Source: Lentisphaeria bacterium (GTDB lineage: Bacteria; Verrucomicrobiota; Lentisphaeria; Victivallales; UBA1829). From it: 7,523 nucleotides of DNA. A model generated the notes under the pieces. It had not been told where the DNA came from and did not search any database. It saw only the letters and a list, made by a program, of their open reading frames with translations. The stretch is taken from assembly GCA_019408975.1 (NCBI GenBank), contig DXVA01000217.1, forward strand, positions 1 through 7,523, in the 5' to 3' direction. A program made the translations under genes and the position numbers. Shown here piece after piece: positions 1 to 7,072 of the stretch. How positions within the stretch are numbered: position 1 is the stretch's first letter; each line of letters begins with the position of its first letter.

Positions 1-741
1 GTCAGAAGTTCGGTCAAGAAGGGCGGAACCTGCTGGCTTCCCGGCGGTGCGGGGGCAATGGGGCAGATGCACACTCAACTGGCGGTGGACAGCGAGGACG
101 GTCCCGCCCGTATTCTTGTAACGGATATGGACAAGACCCGTATCGCCCATGTGAAGGAACAGCTCGGGCCGATTGCTGAAAAACGCGGAATCGAGTTCAA
201 ATTGATGAATCCCGCCGATTTTGCCTCGCCGCAGGAGTTTGACGATGCCGTCACGGCGTTTGCGCCGGAAGGTTTTGACGATATCATCATGCTGGTTCCC
301 GTCCCGGCACTGGTTTCCGGTTCCGCAAAGCATCTCGGCAAGGATGGACTGATGAATATCTTTGCCGGTATTCCCGCCGGCAAGGAGGCGGAGCTTCCGA
401 CTGCGGGAATCGCCGCAAACGGTTTCCGCTTCATCGGTTCAAGCGGAAGCCGCACCGAAGACCTGCGCCATACGATCCGCCTTGTGGAGGCTGGGACACT
501 GAATCCTGTATCCGCGCTGGCGGCGATCGGCGGAATGAAGGTTCTGAAGGAGGGACTTGAGGCTGTCGCAAACGCCAGGTTCCCCGGCAAGACCGTGATT
601 TTCCCGAATTGTCCCGATATGCCGCTGACTGCGGTTGACAAGATCCAGACGCTGGTTCCGGGGCTGGAGAAGACTTTTGCCGCAGACGGAACCTACACAA
701 CTGCGACCGAGGCGGAGCTTCTCAGGAAATTCGAGAAATAA
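1..741 (+). CDS. Zinc-type medium-chain dehydrogenase, SorE (L-sorbose-1-phosphate reductase)-like, 3' part only
   Basis: The reading frame is open from the first base of the window, so the gene starts upstream and only its last 246 residues are seen; the ATG at 58 is internal. The visible part is the nucleotide-binding half. It has a Rossmann glycine motif GGAGAMG at about residues 15-21, followed by a strand ending in an acidic residue (VTD, D42) that would bind the NAD(P) ribose. Further on, FIGSSGSRTEDL and the later AAIGGM stretch resemble conserved segments of the SorE-like branch of the medium-chain alcohol dehydrogenase family, which reduce or oxidise sugar phosphates or polyols. The zinc-binding catalytic half lies outside the window, so substrate cannot be judged. 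A strong terminator follows the stop by about 20 bases. Family is fairly sure; the SorE-like subgroup is from memory of family motifs. Confidence 0.75.
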   Translation, partial: VRSSVKKGGTCWLPGGAGAMGQMHTQLAVDSEDGPARILVTDMDKTRIAHVKEQLGPIAEKRGIEFKLMNPADFASPQEFDDAVTAFAPEGFDDIIMLVPVPALVSGSAKHLGKDGLMNIFAGIPAGKEAELPTAGIAANGFRFIGSSGSRTEDLRHTIRLVEAGTLNPVSALAAIGGMKVLKEGLEAVANARFPGKTVIFPNCPDMPLTAVDKIQTLVPGLEKTFAADGTYTTATEAELLRKFEK

Positions 742-762
742 AGCCGTATTTCCGTTGTATCG

Positions 763-796
763 AGCCTCCGGTTTTTTCACGAGCCGGAGGCTTTTT
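763..796 (+). terminator. Intrinsic terminator after the dehydrogenase gene
   Basis: A perfect 9-bp stem, AGCCTCCGG (763-771) pairing with CCGGAGGCT (784-792), encloses a 12-base loop and runs straight into five T residues. This is a textbook rho-independent terminator and separates the dehydrogenase from lptD. Confidence 0.9.
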
Positions 797-800
797 GCCG

Positions 801-806
801 TATAAT
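801..806 (+). promoter_or_regulatory. Possible -10 box for lptD
   Basis: A consensus TATAAT lies just after the terminator and 93 bases ahead of the lptD start. No good -35 hexamer is found at the right distance, because that position falls within the terminator stem. A second weak candidate uses TTGAAA at 831-836 with an AT-rich hexamer near 854. Either would give lptD its own transcript; neither is certain. Confidence 0.25.
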
Positions 807-898
807 TATCAGTATTCTTCCTTTTCGTCCTTGAAATCGTTTCGTTTCTGTATTAAATTGCTAATAAGTTTAACTGTAATTTTTATCCAGAGTATATT

Positions 899-3781
899 GT
901 GCGAAAGAGAAAACTGAAAAAAAATAAAAGAGCGCATGTCGTGATGGCAGGCGCATTTATCCTGCTGGTCGGCGGCAGTCTCTATGCGGATGGTTATAAA
1001 ACGAATTCGGATAATTCAAATTTCAAGACCAATTTGCTGGATAAGAGCGCTTTCCAGATCAAAACCACTCCGATCCCGAAATTCAAGGATCTTTCCAAAG
1101 AAAAGCTGGATACCAGTGCCGACTCCTATAAATATGTCGGGGCGAACCTGATTGCGGAAGGGCATGTGGTGATTCGTTCCGGCAATTTCCAGATCACCTG
1201 CGACAAGGCTGTGATCAATCTTCAGACGAAAGACCTTGAAGTCGCGGGAAATGTTGTTTTCTCCGGGACGGCGTCTTCGCCCGTTACTTTGACACAGGAC
1301 GAGTATGATGAGCTTCTCAAAGACCCGACCTGCCGGGTGGTGGTGAACGGGATTGAAACCCTGCCTACGGGACAGCAGAAGATCAAGGCGACGGTTTACA
1401 CGACGGCCGCTTATATGAAGGCGGCGCGGGCTTCGGGGAATCTCGACACGGGCACGCTGGAGTTTCGGGATTTTATGATCAAAACCGGGCTGCTTTACTG
1501 TTCCGGCAAATTTGCGGAACGTTTTCCGAACGGCAAGATCAAGCTCCATGACGCAAAGATGACGACCTGCGAATATGAACTGGACAACAATGCTCATTAT
1601 TCGATCGGCGCTTCAACCCTGACTCTGTCGCCGCGCGAAGCGAATCGCGGCGTGACGAATTACAATCCTGACTACGGTGAACATTCCGCATGGTCTTTCA
1701 ATAATGTATTGAGAGTATGGGATTTTCCCGTATTCTGGTTCCCCGCGCTTTACAAGCCTGCGGATTCCAATACCTTCGGCGGCCGCTTTGAGTTCGGTAA
1801 TTCCTCTTCCTGGGGATATTATCTGCGGACCAGCAAGGAGCTGGAACTGCTGGATGAGCCGGCACTGGTGAAAGCCGCAGTCATGTTGGACTTTTATGAA
1901 CAGCGCGGATTCGGTTACGGGGCAACGGCGGATATCCAGACCCCGGAGTCGCTTACCGAGATTTTTGCTTACTCGATTCATGACCGCAATCCTTACGATT
2001 ACTGGGAAAGCGAGCACGGCGATGCTCCCGATGACATGAGTATGCCGGAATGGATCAAGCGGAACAGCCGTTTCCGCATTCCGAAGAACCGGTTTGAATT
2101 TAAAATTGCGAATTTGACCCATTTGACTCCCCGTTTGGATTTCAGAGGGCAGTTTGACCGGATCAGCGACTACAACTTCCTTGAAGACTATTTTGAAGCG
2201 CGTTACGACTCCAATATTCAGCCGCCTACTTTTGCCGCGCTTGAGTATCAGGGGGAACGTTTTGCCGCGACTCTCCAGACTGTTGTCAAGGCGAATTCCT
2301 TTGACAGCATGGTGGAGCGCCTTCCCGAATTCCGTCTGGATTTCCAGCGGCAGGAACTGTTCAAAAATATTTATTATCAGGGGCAGTCCAGCGTCGGTTA
2401 TTACCGGATGAACTGGCGCCGTTACAATTACGATCGTGACGAAAACCTGAACCTGAATCTGTACGGCATCCTCAACCGGGAGCGTCCGAATCTCTCCGCC
2501 GTTGAAATTGCCCAGGCTGCGCAGATCATCCGCAACCAGAGCCTGTCGAATTCTGAAAAAGCGGCTCAGTTGTCGAGTTTGAACCCCGAGGCCTTTTCCG
2601 GATATTTTGAAGATCCGAAAGATTACAGCTCATTCCGCTTCGACACTCTGCACATGTTCTACTATCCGATCAAGCTTTTCAATGCAGTCAACCTGATTCC
2701 GCGCGCAGGCGGTCGTTTCACTGCCTACTCCAGATCTTCGAAAAGGTCTGTTGACATCGAAGACCTTTATACGATCATCAATGCGGATGACATCGATTCG
2801 TGGCCGGATCAGTATTTGAAAGTCCAGAACTACGACCACAAAGGCGGTGCGCGCTACCGTTTCGTCGCCGAATTCGGTTTGGAAGCCAATACGAAGTTCT
2901 ATCGCGCGTGGCAGACTCCTAAAAATGCTTTTTGGGAAATCGACGGTTTGCGACATGTGGCGGTACCATACATCAATTATACTTTGATTCCCGATCCGAC
3001 TGTTACTTACAAGAAACTTTATTATTTTGACGATGTCGATCAGATTGAGCGCCAGAATTTCATCCGCTTCGGTTTGCAGAACCGTTTGCAGACCAGGCGC
3101 AATTCGCAGATTTATGAATGGATGGCGCTTGAAAACTACTGGGATTTCCATTTCGACCGGACTGCCGGATTCAATCATATCGGCGATCTAGGAACGATCT
3201 TCCGGTTCACGCCGTTTGCGAACTTGACGTTCACGACCGATCTTCTGCTGGATCTCGGCGGCAACAACGGGCATGATGAGCAGGTGACCCGCGGCAGTGA
3301 AAGAGTCGGTCAGCCGGGTATTTCCAATAAGTTGATCAACCGCTGGAATACGACACTTGCCTACAAGATCACCGACGACTGGATTGTTTCCGCCAGTTAT
3401 CTGTATTCCGACGGCTATGAGCAGCGCACCGCTTATTCCATGGGCTCGACTCTGGCGGCGATCAACTCGACTTCACGTTTCCGTTCTTATTTCGAACGGC
3501 ACCAGTTCCTGATGCTTACCCTGAACTTCCCGACGATGATTGATGAACGCCTGAAAGGAATGATCACAGTCCGTTATGACGTGGAAAAAGCATTGGTGGA
3601 AAATGCCGGCTTTACCCTGACCCGTGATTTCCATTGCTGGTATTTCCAGCTGATGGGAGGCGCATCCTGCGACCGTGACGGCAATGGAGAACGGACATGG
3701 TCCCGTTATTTGAGTTTTGCCGTCGGGCTGAATGCCATGCCCGGACTCGGTTTCCACACCAAGACGGGCAACAGGCTGTAA
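899..3781 (+). CDS. lptD: LPS-assembly protein LptD (OstA family outer-membrane barrel)
   Basis: The 960-residue product matches the LptD plan: periplasmic OstA-like jelly roll followed by a large beta-barrel that inserts lipopolysaccharide into the outer leaflet of the outer membrane, normally together with the lipoprotein LptE. An N-terminal signal peptide is clear: a Lys/Arg-rich start, a hydrophobic stretch at about 15-27 and a likely cut after LYA (residue 30). The OstA-like repeat is at about 72-125 (EGHV, then a VAGNVVFSG strand), and returns after an inserted stretch. From about 265 (SFNNVLRVWDFPVFWFPALY) the alternating aromatic/polar strands typical of the barrel run to the end. It is longer than E. 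coli LptD (784 aa). The start is GTG; it is the first usual start codon after the in-frame stop at 854-856, and it is needed for the charged signal-peptide N-region. The next option, ATG at 944, would remove that region. The ribosome binding site is weak. Six cysteines remain: 101, 145, 201, 224, 913 and 924. Confidence 0.85.
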   Translation: MRKRKLKKNKRAHVVMAGAFILLVGGSLYADGYKTNSDNSNFKTNLLDKSAFQIKTTPIPKFKDLSKEKLDTSADSYKYVGANLIAEGHVVIRSGNFQITCDKAVINLQTKDLEVAGNVVFSGTASSPVTLTQDEYDELLKDPTCRVVVNGIETLPTGQQKIKATVYTTAAYMKAARASGNLDTGTLEFRDFMIKTGLLYCSGKFAERFPNGKIKLHDAKMTTCEYELDNNAHYSIGASTLTLSPREANRGVTNYNPDYGEHSAWSFNNVLRVWDFPVFWFPALYKPADSNTFGGRFEFGNSSSWGYYLRTSKELELLDEPALVKAAVMLDFYEQRGFGYGATADIQTPESLTEIFAYSIHDRNPYDYWESEHGDAPDDMSMPEWIKRNSRFRIPKNRFEFKIANLTHLTPRLDFRGQFDRISDYNFLEDYFEARYDSNIQPPTFAALEYQGERFAATLQTVVKANSFDSMVERLPEFRLDFQRQELFKNIYYQGQSSVGYYRMNWRRYNYDRDENLNLNLYGILNRERPNLSAVEIAQAAQIIRNQSLSNSEKAAQLSSLNPEAFSGYFEDPKDYSSFRFDTLHMFYYPIKLFNAVNLIPRAGGRFTAYSRSSKRSVDIEDLYTIINADDIDSWPDQYLKVQNYDHKGGARYRFVAEFGLEANTKFYRAWQTPKNAFWEIDGLRHVAVPYINYTLIPDPTVTYKKLYYFDDVDQIERQNFIRFGLQNRLQTRRNSQIYEWMALENYWDFHFDRTAGFNHIGDLGTIFRFTPFANLTFTTDLLLDLGGNNGHDEQVTRGSERVGQPGISNKLINRWNTTLAYKITDDWIVSASYLYSDGYEQRTAYSMGSTLAAINSTSRFRSYFERHQFLMLTLNFPTMIDERLKGMITVRYDVEKALVENAGFTLTRDFHCWYFQLMGGASCDRDGNGERTWSRYLSFAVGLNAMPGLGFHTKTGNRL

Positions 3782-3959
3782 CTTCCCGCCGCCGTGGAGA
3801 ATTTCGCTTCCGGCGGTCAACGAATGCCGGATGGCTGCGGCTTGCACCATACAATTTGGGGCTTTCGACATTGTTCCCGCTTTCCTGATACCCCGTATGC
3901 TCTGCATCAGGGCGGTTCATTGTGATAAATATTTTTTTTATTGTTTTTTTCTCCCACTC

Positions 3960-3987
3960 TTGAAAGAGAGCATTCCCGTGTTATATT
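3960..3987 (+). promoter_or_regulatory. Sigma70-like promoter of gdhA
   Basis: TTGAAA (3960-3965) and TATATT (3982-3987) are separated by 16 bases, in an AT-rich gap that otherwise shows no gene. Transcription would start near 3994, giving a leader of about 54 bases. The gap from 3782 to 3959 contains only a weak GC-rich inverted repeat (3789-3794 with 3811-3816) without a T-run; I see no clear terminator for lptD. Confidence 0.65.
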
Positions 3988-4047
3988 AAAAATCACTTTT
4001 TTGATCACCTAAAATGTTTAATTGAGAGAGTAAGGAGAAAAGACACG

Positions 4048-5391
4048 ATGAATGCTTATGCACAGCGTGTGTTGGAAAACCTGAAGAATGCGGCTCCGTG
4101 GGAAACGGAATTTCTTCAGAGTGTCACGGAAGTTTTTGAGTCCCTCGGCAAAATCCTTGATGTGAACCCCAAATATGAAAAGAATAAAATTCTTGAGCGC
4201 ATCACTGTGCCGGAGAGAATCATCTCCTTCCAGGTTCCGTGGGTTGACGACAAAGGAGAGATTCAGGTCAATTACGGTTATCGTGTTCAGTTCAACAGCG
4301 CCATCGGGCCGTACAAGGGCGGGCTCCGTTTCCGTTCCACAGTGAATCTGAGCATCCTCAAGTTCCTCGGTTTCGAGCAGATCTTCAAGAACAGTCTGAC
4401 GACTCTTCCGATGGGCGGAGGCAAAGGCGGGTCCAATTTTGATCCCAAGGGAAAATCCGATCATGAAATCATGGTTTTCTGCCAGGCTTTCATGCGTGAA
4501 CTTTACAGACATATCGGACCGAATACCGACGTCCCCGCCGGGGATATCGGAGTCGGCGGACGCGAGATCGGCTACATGTTCGGGCAGTATAAGAAGATTG
4601 TCAACAGCTATGACAGCGTCCTGACAGGAAAAGGACTGAACTGGGGCGGAAGCCTTGTCCGTCCGGAAGCCACCGGTTTCGGCAACGTCTATTTTGCAAC
4701 AGAGATGCTCAAGACCCGCGGTTCTTCCTTTGAAGGTCGCAAAGTGCTGGTTTCCGGTTCCGGAAATGTGGCGCAGTATGCAGTCAAGAAAGCGCTTCAG
4801 CTTGGCGGAAAAGTCCTCTCCATGTCCGATTCCAACGGGACGATCATCGACAAAGACGGCATTGATGCCGAAAAACTCGCTTATGTCATGGAACTGAAGA
4901 ATGTCCGCCGCGGCAGAATTGCGGAATATGCGAAAGTCTTCAAGAGTGCGACTTATCATGAAGGGCTGCGTCCCTGGCAGCTTGCCAAGGCAGATATCGC
5001 TCTGCCGTGCGCGACCCAGAATGAGCTTGATGAAAACGATGCGAAGGAGCTTGTCAAGAACGGGTGCATCTGCGTTTCCGAGGGCGCGAATATGCCTTCG
5101 ACAATCGGCGCGACCAATGTCTTCCTTGAAAACAATGTGCTGTTCGGCCCCGGCAAAGCCGCCAATGCAGGCGGCGTAGCCACCAGCGGACTTGAGATGA
5201 GCCAGAACGCGATTCGTCTCGGCTGGTCTGCGGAGGAGGTTGACCAGAGGCTTCACAATATCATGAAGAGCATTCATAACTCCGCGCATTCCGTTGCCGC
5301 AGAGTTCGGTGAGCCGAACAATTATGTTCTGGGAGCTAATATTGCCGGTTTCCGCAAGGTTGCCGATGCAATGATTGACCTCGGTATCTGA
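4048..5391 (+). CDS. gdhA: NADP-specific glutamate dehydrogenase
   Basis: Catalyses the reversible reductive amination of 2-oxoglutarate with ammonium to L-glutamate in the cytoplasm; the NADP-linked form mainly assimilates ammonium. The 447-residue length equals that of E. coli GdhA, and the conserved blocks are all present. GPYKGGLRF carries the substrate lysine K90, and PMGGGKGGSNFDPKGKS carries the catalytic lysine K126. PAGDIGVGGREIG carries the catalytic aspartate D166. The coenzyme fold begins at GSGNVA (237-242), and the following SDSNGT segment, as in E. coli GdhA, favours NADP(H). The start is ATG with AAGGAG at 4032-4037, ten bases upstream. The gene stands alone between its own promoter and terminator, so nitrogen-related partners are not visible next to it. 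Nothing appears damaged; this is the most secure call in the window. Confidence 0.98.
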   Translation: MNAYAQRVLENLKNAAPWETEFLQSVTEVFESLGKILDVNPKYEKNKILERITVPERIISFQVPWVDDKGEIQVNYGYRVQFNSAIGPYKGGLRFRSTVNLSILKFLGFEQIFKNSLTTLPMGGGKGGSNFDPKGKSDHEIMVFCQAFMRELYRHIGPNTDVPAGDIGVGGREIGYMFGQYKKIVNSYDSVLTGKGLNWGGSLVRPEATGFGNVYFATEMLKTRGSSFEGRKVLVSGSGNVAQYAVKKALQLGGKVLSMSDSNGTIIDKDGIDAEKLAYVMELKNVRRGRIAEYAKVFKSATYHEGLRPWQLAKADIALPCATQNELDENDAKELVKNGCICVSEGANMPSTIGATNVFLENNVLFGPGKAANAGGVATSGLEMSQNAIRLGWSAEEVDQRLHNIMKSIHNSAHSVAAEFGEPNNYVLGANIAGFRKVADAMIDLGI

Positions 5392-5415
5392 TCCTGATTC
5401 CCTCATAAGAATCCG

Positions 5416-5450
5416 ACGGGAGAACGGTTGCGGCTGTTCTCCCGTTTTTT
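5416..5450 (+). terminator. Intrinsic terminator after gdhA
   Basis: A perfect 10-bp stem, ACGGGAGAAC (5416-5425) with GTTCTCCCGT (5436-5445), has a 10-base loop and ends in six T residues, 24 bases after the gdhA stop codon. Confidence 0.93.
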
Positions 5451-5457
5451 GTGTATG

Positions 5458-5578
5458 CCGGATTTTTCATTGAAGTATCATATCTTTTAACGATGAAAAA
5501 TGACAGAAAATGATATCTCCCGGTATTGAAAAATCATAAAAGACTGTCATATTATGATGAATAAACACATCATTTTCA
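5458..5578 (+). repeat. Cluster of TGAAAAAT-type repeats, possible operator
   Basis: In the gap before the regulator gene a short A-rich motif recurs in both orientations. It reads TGAAAAATC on the minus strand at 5461-5469, TGAAAAATGAC at 5494-5504, AGAAAATGATA at 5505-5515, TGAAAAATCAT at 5527-5537, and TGAAAATGATG on the minus strand at 5568-5578. Perfect inverted pairs result, for example 5461-5469 with 5527-5535, and ATGACAG (5500-5506) with CTGTCAT (5544-5550). One copy overlaps the -35 box of the promoter and another lies just before the ribosome binding site. I infer binding sites for a repressor, plausibly the gene's own product. AT-rich composition makes chance copies possible. Confidence 0.45.
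5526..5555 (+). promoter_or_regulatory. Sigma70-like promoter of the S24-like/HTH regulator gene
   Basis: TTGAAA (5526-5531) is followed after 18 bases by TATTAT (5550-5555); the overlapping hexamer ATATTA gives a spacing of 17. The -10 region sits in a small palindrome (TCATA-T-TATGA, 5548-5558... arms of five bases). The start codon is about 38 bases downstream of the -10 box, with GGAGG at 5581-5585 between. Confidence 0.6.
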
Positions 5579-5593
5579 CCGGAGGAACGGGCT

Positions 5594-6157
5594 ATGAAAC
5601 AATATGACGGATTTGTAACTGCAACCGCCGAGGACATTGGCTGCGACCCGCGTATCCCGAAAGGAGCACAGCTGCTGTGCTCGGAAAAAATCGAGCCGCA
5701 GAACGGTGATTACGTTCTTGTCAAACGGGGAAGCGCGCCTCCTTTCATCCGTGGTTACTTTGTCCGGGAGGACGGCTCCATCCTTCTGAAATCGTTCAAT
5801 AAAGATGCGGACAGCTATGTCGCAACGGCGCAGGCGCTGAATGCCGCAGGAGTCATGGTCGTGATCCGTATGGAGCATGATTTCCCTGCCGCTTCAAGAG
5901 TTACGATTCCCGGACCGGAGGAAACGGCGAATCTTCCGCCGCCGGAGAGAGAATCGGTTTCTCCGCTTCCGGTCAGTATTGACCCGGCGGAGCTTCTGAC
6001 TTTCGATGAGGCGCAGGCATTGCTGAAAGTCAGGCGGACAAAGATGTATGGCCTGCTTCGTTCCGGAGAGCTGCGAGCTTCCAAGATCGGCAAGCTCTGG
6101 CGCGTGGAGCGTGCTTCGATTCAGCAGTATCTGGCGGCAAAAACATACAAAAGCTGA
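5594..6157 (+). CDS. Regulator with S24/LexA-like domain followed by excisionase-type helix-turn-helix
   Basis: 187 residues in two parts. Residues about 5-98 resemble the beta-rich S24/LexA C-terminal domain: a PKGAQLLC strand, then QNGDYVLVKRG, then LLKSFNKDADSY, matching the family's order of 'Gd-l-v', 'GdivvV' and 'L-s-N--y'. The catalytic pair seems absent: the Ser-Met position reads G16-C17 before D18-P19, and the lysine position is R53. A proline-rich linker spans about 99-130. Residues 134-183 are a typical HTH_17/excisionase-family DNA-binding domain (LLTFDEAQALLKVRRTKMYG, then SGELRASKIGKLWRV). In LexA and CI-type repressors the DNA-binding domain comes first; here it is last. The ATG is supported by GGAGG eight bases upstream. 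The gene has its own promoter and lies within repeated motifs that may be its operator. The HTH call is strong, the S24-like call moderate; the ligand and targets are unknown. Confidence 0.8.
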   Translation: MKQYDGFVTATAEDIGCDPRIPKGAQLLCSEKIEPQNGDYVLVKRGSAPPFIRGYFVREDGSILLKSFNKDADSYVATAQALNAAGVMVVIRMEHDFPAASRVTIPGPEETANLPPPERESVSPLPVSIDPAELLTFDEAQALLKVRRTKMYGLLRSGELRASKIGKLWRVERASIQQYLAAKTYKS

Positions 6158-6234
6158 TTCGGAATAGAGGAGAGAATCCGCTCCGCCTGTCCTTTTCGCA
6201 GTTCTTTTCTCATGGCTTTGTTCAGAATACACAT

Positions 6235-6263
6235 CTGAAAATGATTTATTCCATCTTTTTCAG
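6235..6263 (+). repeat. Inverted repeat in the gap before the secreted-protein gene
   Basis: CTGAAAA (6235-6241) pairs with TTTTCAG (6257-6263) across 15 bases. The left arm continues as TGAAAATGAT, the same ten bases as the minus-strand motif found just upstream of the regulator gene at 5569-5578. It could be a shared binding site or a weak hairpin. The rest of the 6158-6337 gap shows no clear terminator or promoter. Confidence 0.35.
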
Positions 6264-6337
6264 CTTGATTTTCCTGTAATGAGGGTGAATCTTTAAAAAC
6301 CGTAATATGCGGGTCAACCAATAAAAAGGAGGTTTTT

Positions 6338-6826
6338 ATGAAAATGATGGCTGTGGCGGCTATGATCTGCGGACTTGCAATGGGTGTAATTGCTCAGGAG
6401 GCGAATCTGCTGAAGAACAACTGGAAACTTTATGCCGGGACCAAAACAACGGTAATCGATGCAAAAACCGGCGTGATTACCTGCAAGAACACGGAGCCCA
6501 ATACAACCGCCGGAGTTGTGCAGTTCGGGGTCGTTCTGAACCAGACTGCTCCAAAGGCGATTACCTTTTCCGGTGAGAGCAAAGCCGCGAATGTGAAAGG
6601 GAATGTATATGCAAACTACTGCCTTTACATTGATCTTACGCTGGCGGACGGTTCCAAAGTCTGGGGACGCCTTGCCAATTTCAAGGCTGGAACTCATGAC
6701 TGGGAAAAAACACAGGCAACCTATACGCCTGCGAAGCCGATCAAGAGCCTGAACTATTATGTGCTTTTCCGCAAGATGACGGGCGAGGCTTCCTTCCGCA
6801 ACATAACATTGACGCAGGCTGAGTAA
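6338..6826 (+). CDS. Small secreted protein, predicted carbohydrate-binding-like beta-sandwich
   Basis: 162 residues. The first 19 form a signal peptide (Lys at 2, hydrophobic core, VIA before a likely cut at A19/Q20), so the mature protein of about 143 residues is exported. C11 lies within the hydrophobic stretch but the preceding AMI does not form a good lipobox. The mature part begins NLLKNNW and ends with an 'SFRNITL' strand; with the central HDWEKTQATYTPAKPIKSLN segment this resembles galactose-binding-like domains (CBM4/9 type) that are usually attached to glycoside hydrolases. Here the domain stands alone, with no catalytic part. Two cysteines, 49 and 95, could pair in the periplasm or outside. 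A very strong ribosome binding site, AAGGAGG at 6326-6332, five bases before the ATG, suggests high expression. The fold assignment is an inference from pattern; no specific family is recognised. Confidence 0.7.
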   Translation: MKMMAVAAMICGLAMGVIAQEANLLKNNWKLYAGTKTTVIDAKTGVITCKNTEPNTTAGVVQFGVVLNQTAPKAITFSGESKAANVKGNVYANYCLYIDLTLADGSKVWGRLANFKAGTHDWEKTQATYTPAKPIKSLNYYVLFRKMTGEASFRNITLTQAE

Positions 6827-6890
6827 GTTTCTTTGCCGTAAAAGCGGGCATCTTGTGCATAAGGCATCAGGGTGTCCGCAGAAAAACAAA

Positions 6891-6931
6891 ACACACCGCC
6901 GGATATCCCGCAGCGGTGTGTCTTGTTTTTT
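6891..6931 (+). terminator. Intrinsic terminator after the secreted-protein gene
   Basis: ACACACCGC (6891-6899) pairs perfectly with GCGGTGTGT (6913-6921). The stem can lengthen by ACAA (6886-6889) with TTGT (6923-6926) past one mismatch, and it ends in six T residues (6926-6931). The A-rich left flank means it may also stop transcripts from the other strand. Confidence 0.88.
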
Positions 6932-7018
6932 GGGGATGAAGTTTTGATATCCCGCATCTTCCGCGTTGCGCCGCCGGACGCCAGGAGCGAAACAATCTTA
7001 TCCAGACGCTCTTTCCGC

Positions 7019-7047
7019 TTGAAAATTATACCCGGAGGGGGTATTTT
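7019..7047 (+). promoter_or_regulatory. Promoter of the CsoR-family gene
   Basis: TTGAAA (7019-7024) and TATTTT (7042-7047) are spaced by exactly 17 bases, and the start codon lies 25 bases after the -10 box. The palindromic operator fills the right part of the spacer and touches the -10 box, so a bound repressor would block polymerase. Confidence 0.65.
7028..7044 (+). promoter_or_regulatory. CsoR-type operator in the regulator's own promoter
   Basis: ATACCC (7028-7033) and GGGTAT (7039-7044) form a perfect 6-bp inverted repeat with the five bases GGAGG between them. The ATACCC...GGGTAT pattern with a GC-rich centre is what is known of copper-sensing CsoR operators. Its place inside the promoter of a CsoR-family gene implies autoregulation. 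Confidence 0.75.
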
Positions 7048-7072
7048 ACCTTATATCACAGGAGTAGGGATT

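Noticed and set aside
1016..1597. Open frames on the minus strand and in other + frames within lptD
   Set aside because: They are shadows of the lptD reading frame, with no ribosome binding site and no recognisable protein features; the same applies to 1613-2122, 2154-2411 and 2630-3178.
3786..3816. GC-rich inverted repeat after lptD as a terminator
   Set aside because: The stem is only 6 bp with a 16-base loop and no T-run follows within useful distance; the T-rich stretch at 3931-3950 is too far away.
4018..5406. A 462-codon open frame on the minus strand opposite gdhA
   Set aside because: It lies fully antisense to a certain glutamate dehydrogenase gene and its translation resembles no protein I know. 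Long antisense frames are common opposite strongly codon-biased genes, and it runs through the gdhA ribosome binding site without a start signal of its own.
6844..6879. Inverted repeat GCGGGCA / TGTCCGC after the secreted-protein gene
   Set aside because: It includes a G-T pair and a 22-base loop, has no T-run on the + strand, and a much better terminator follows directly at 6891-6931.
6872..7072. N-terminal extension of the CsoR-family gene back to an upstream start at 6872
   Set aside because: The extension would be translated through a strong terminator, a promoter and an operator, and family members begin near MKQC; the ATG at 7073 has a proper ribosome binding site.
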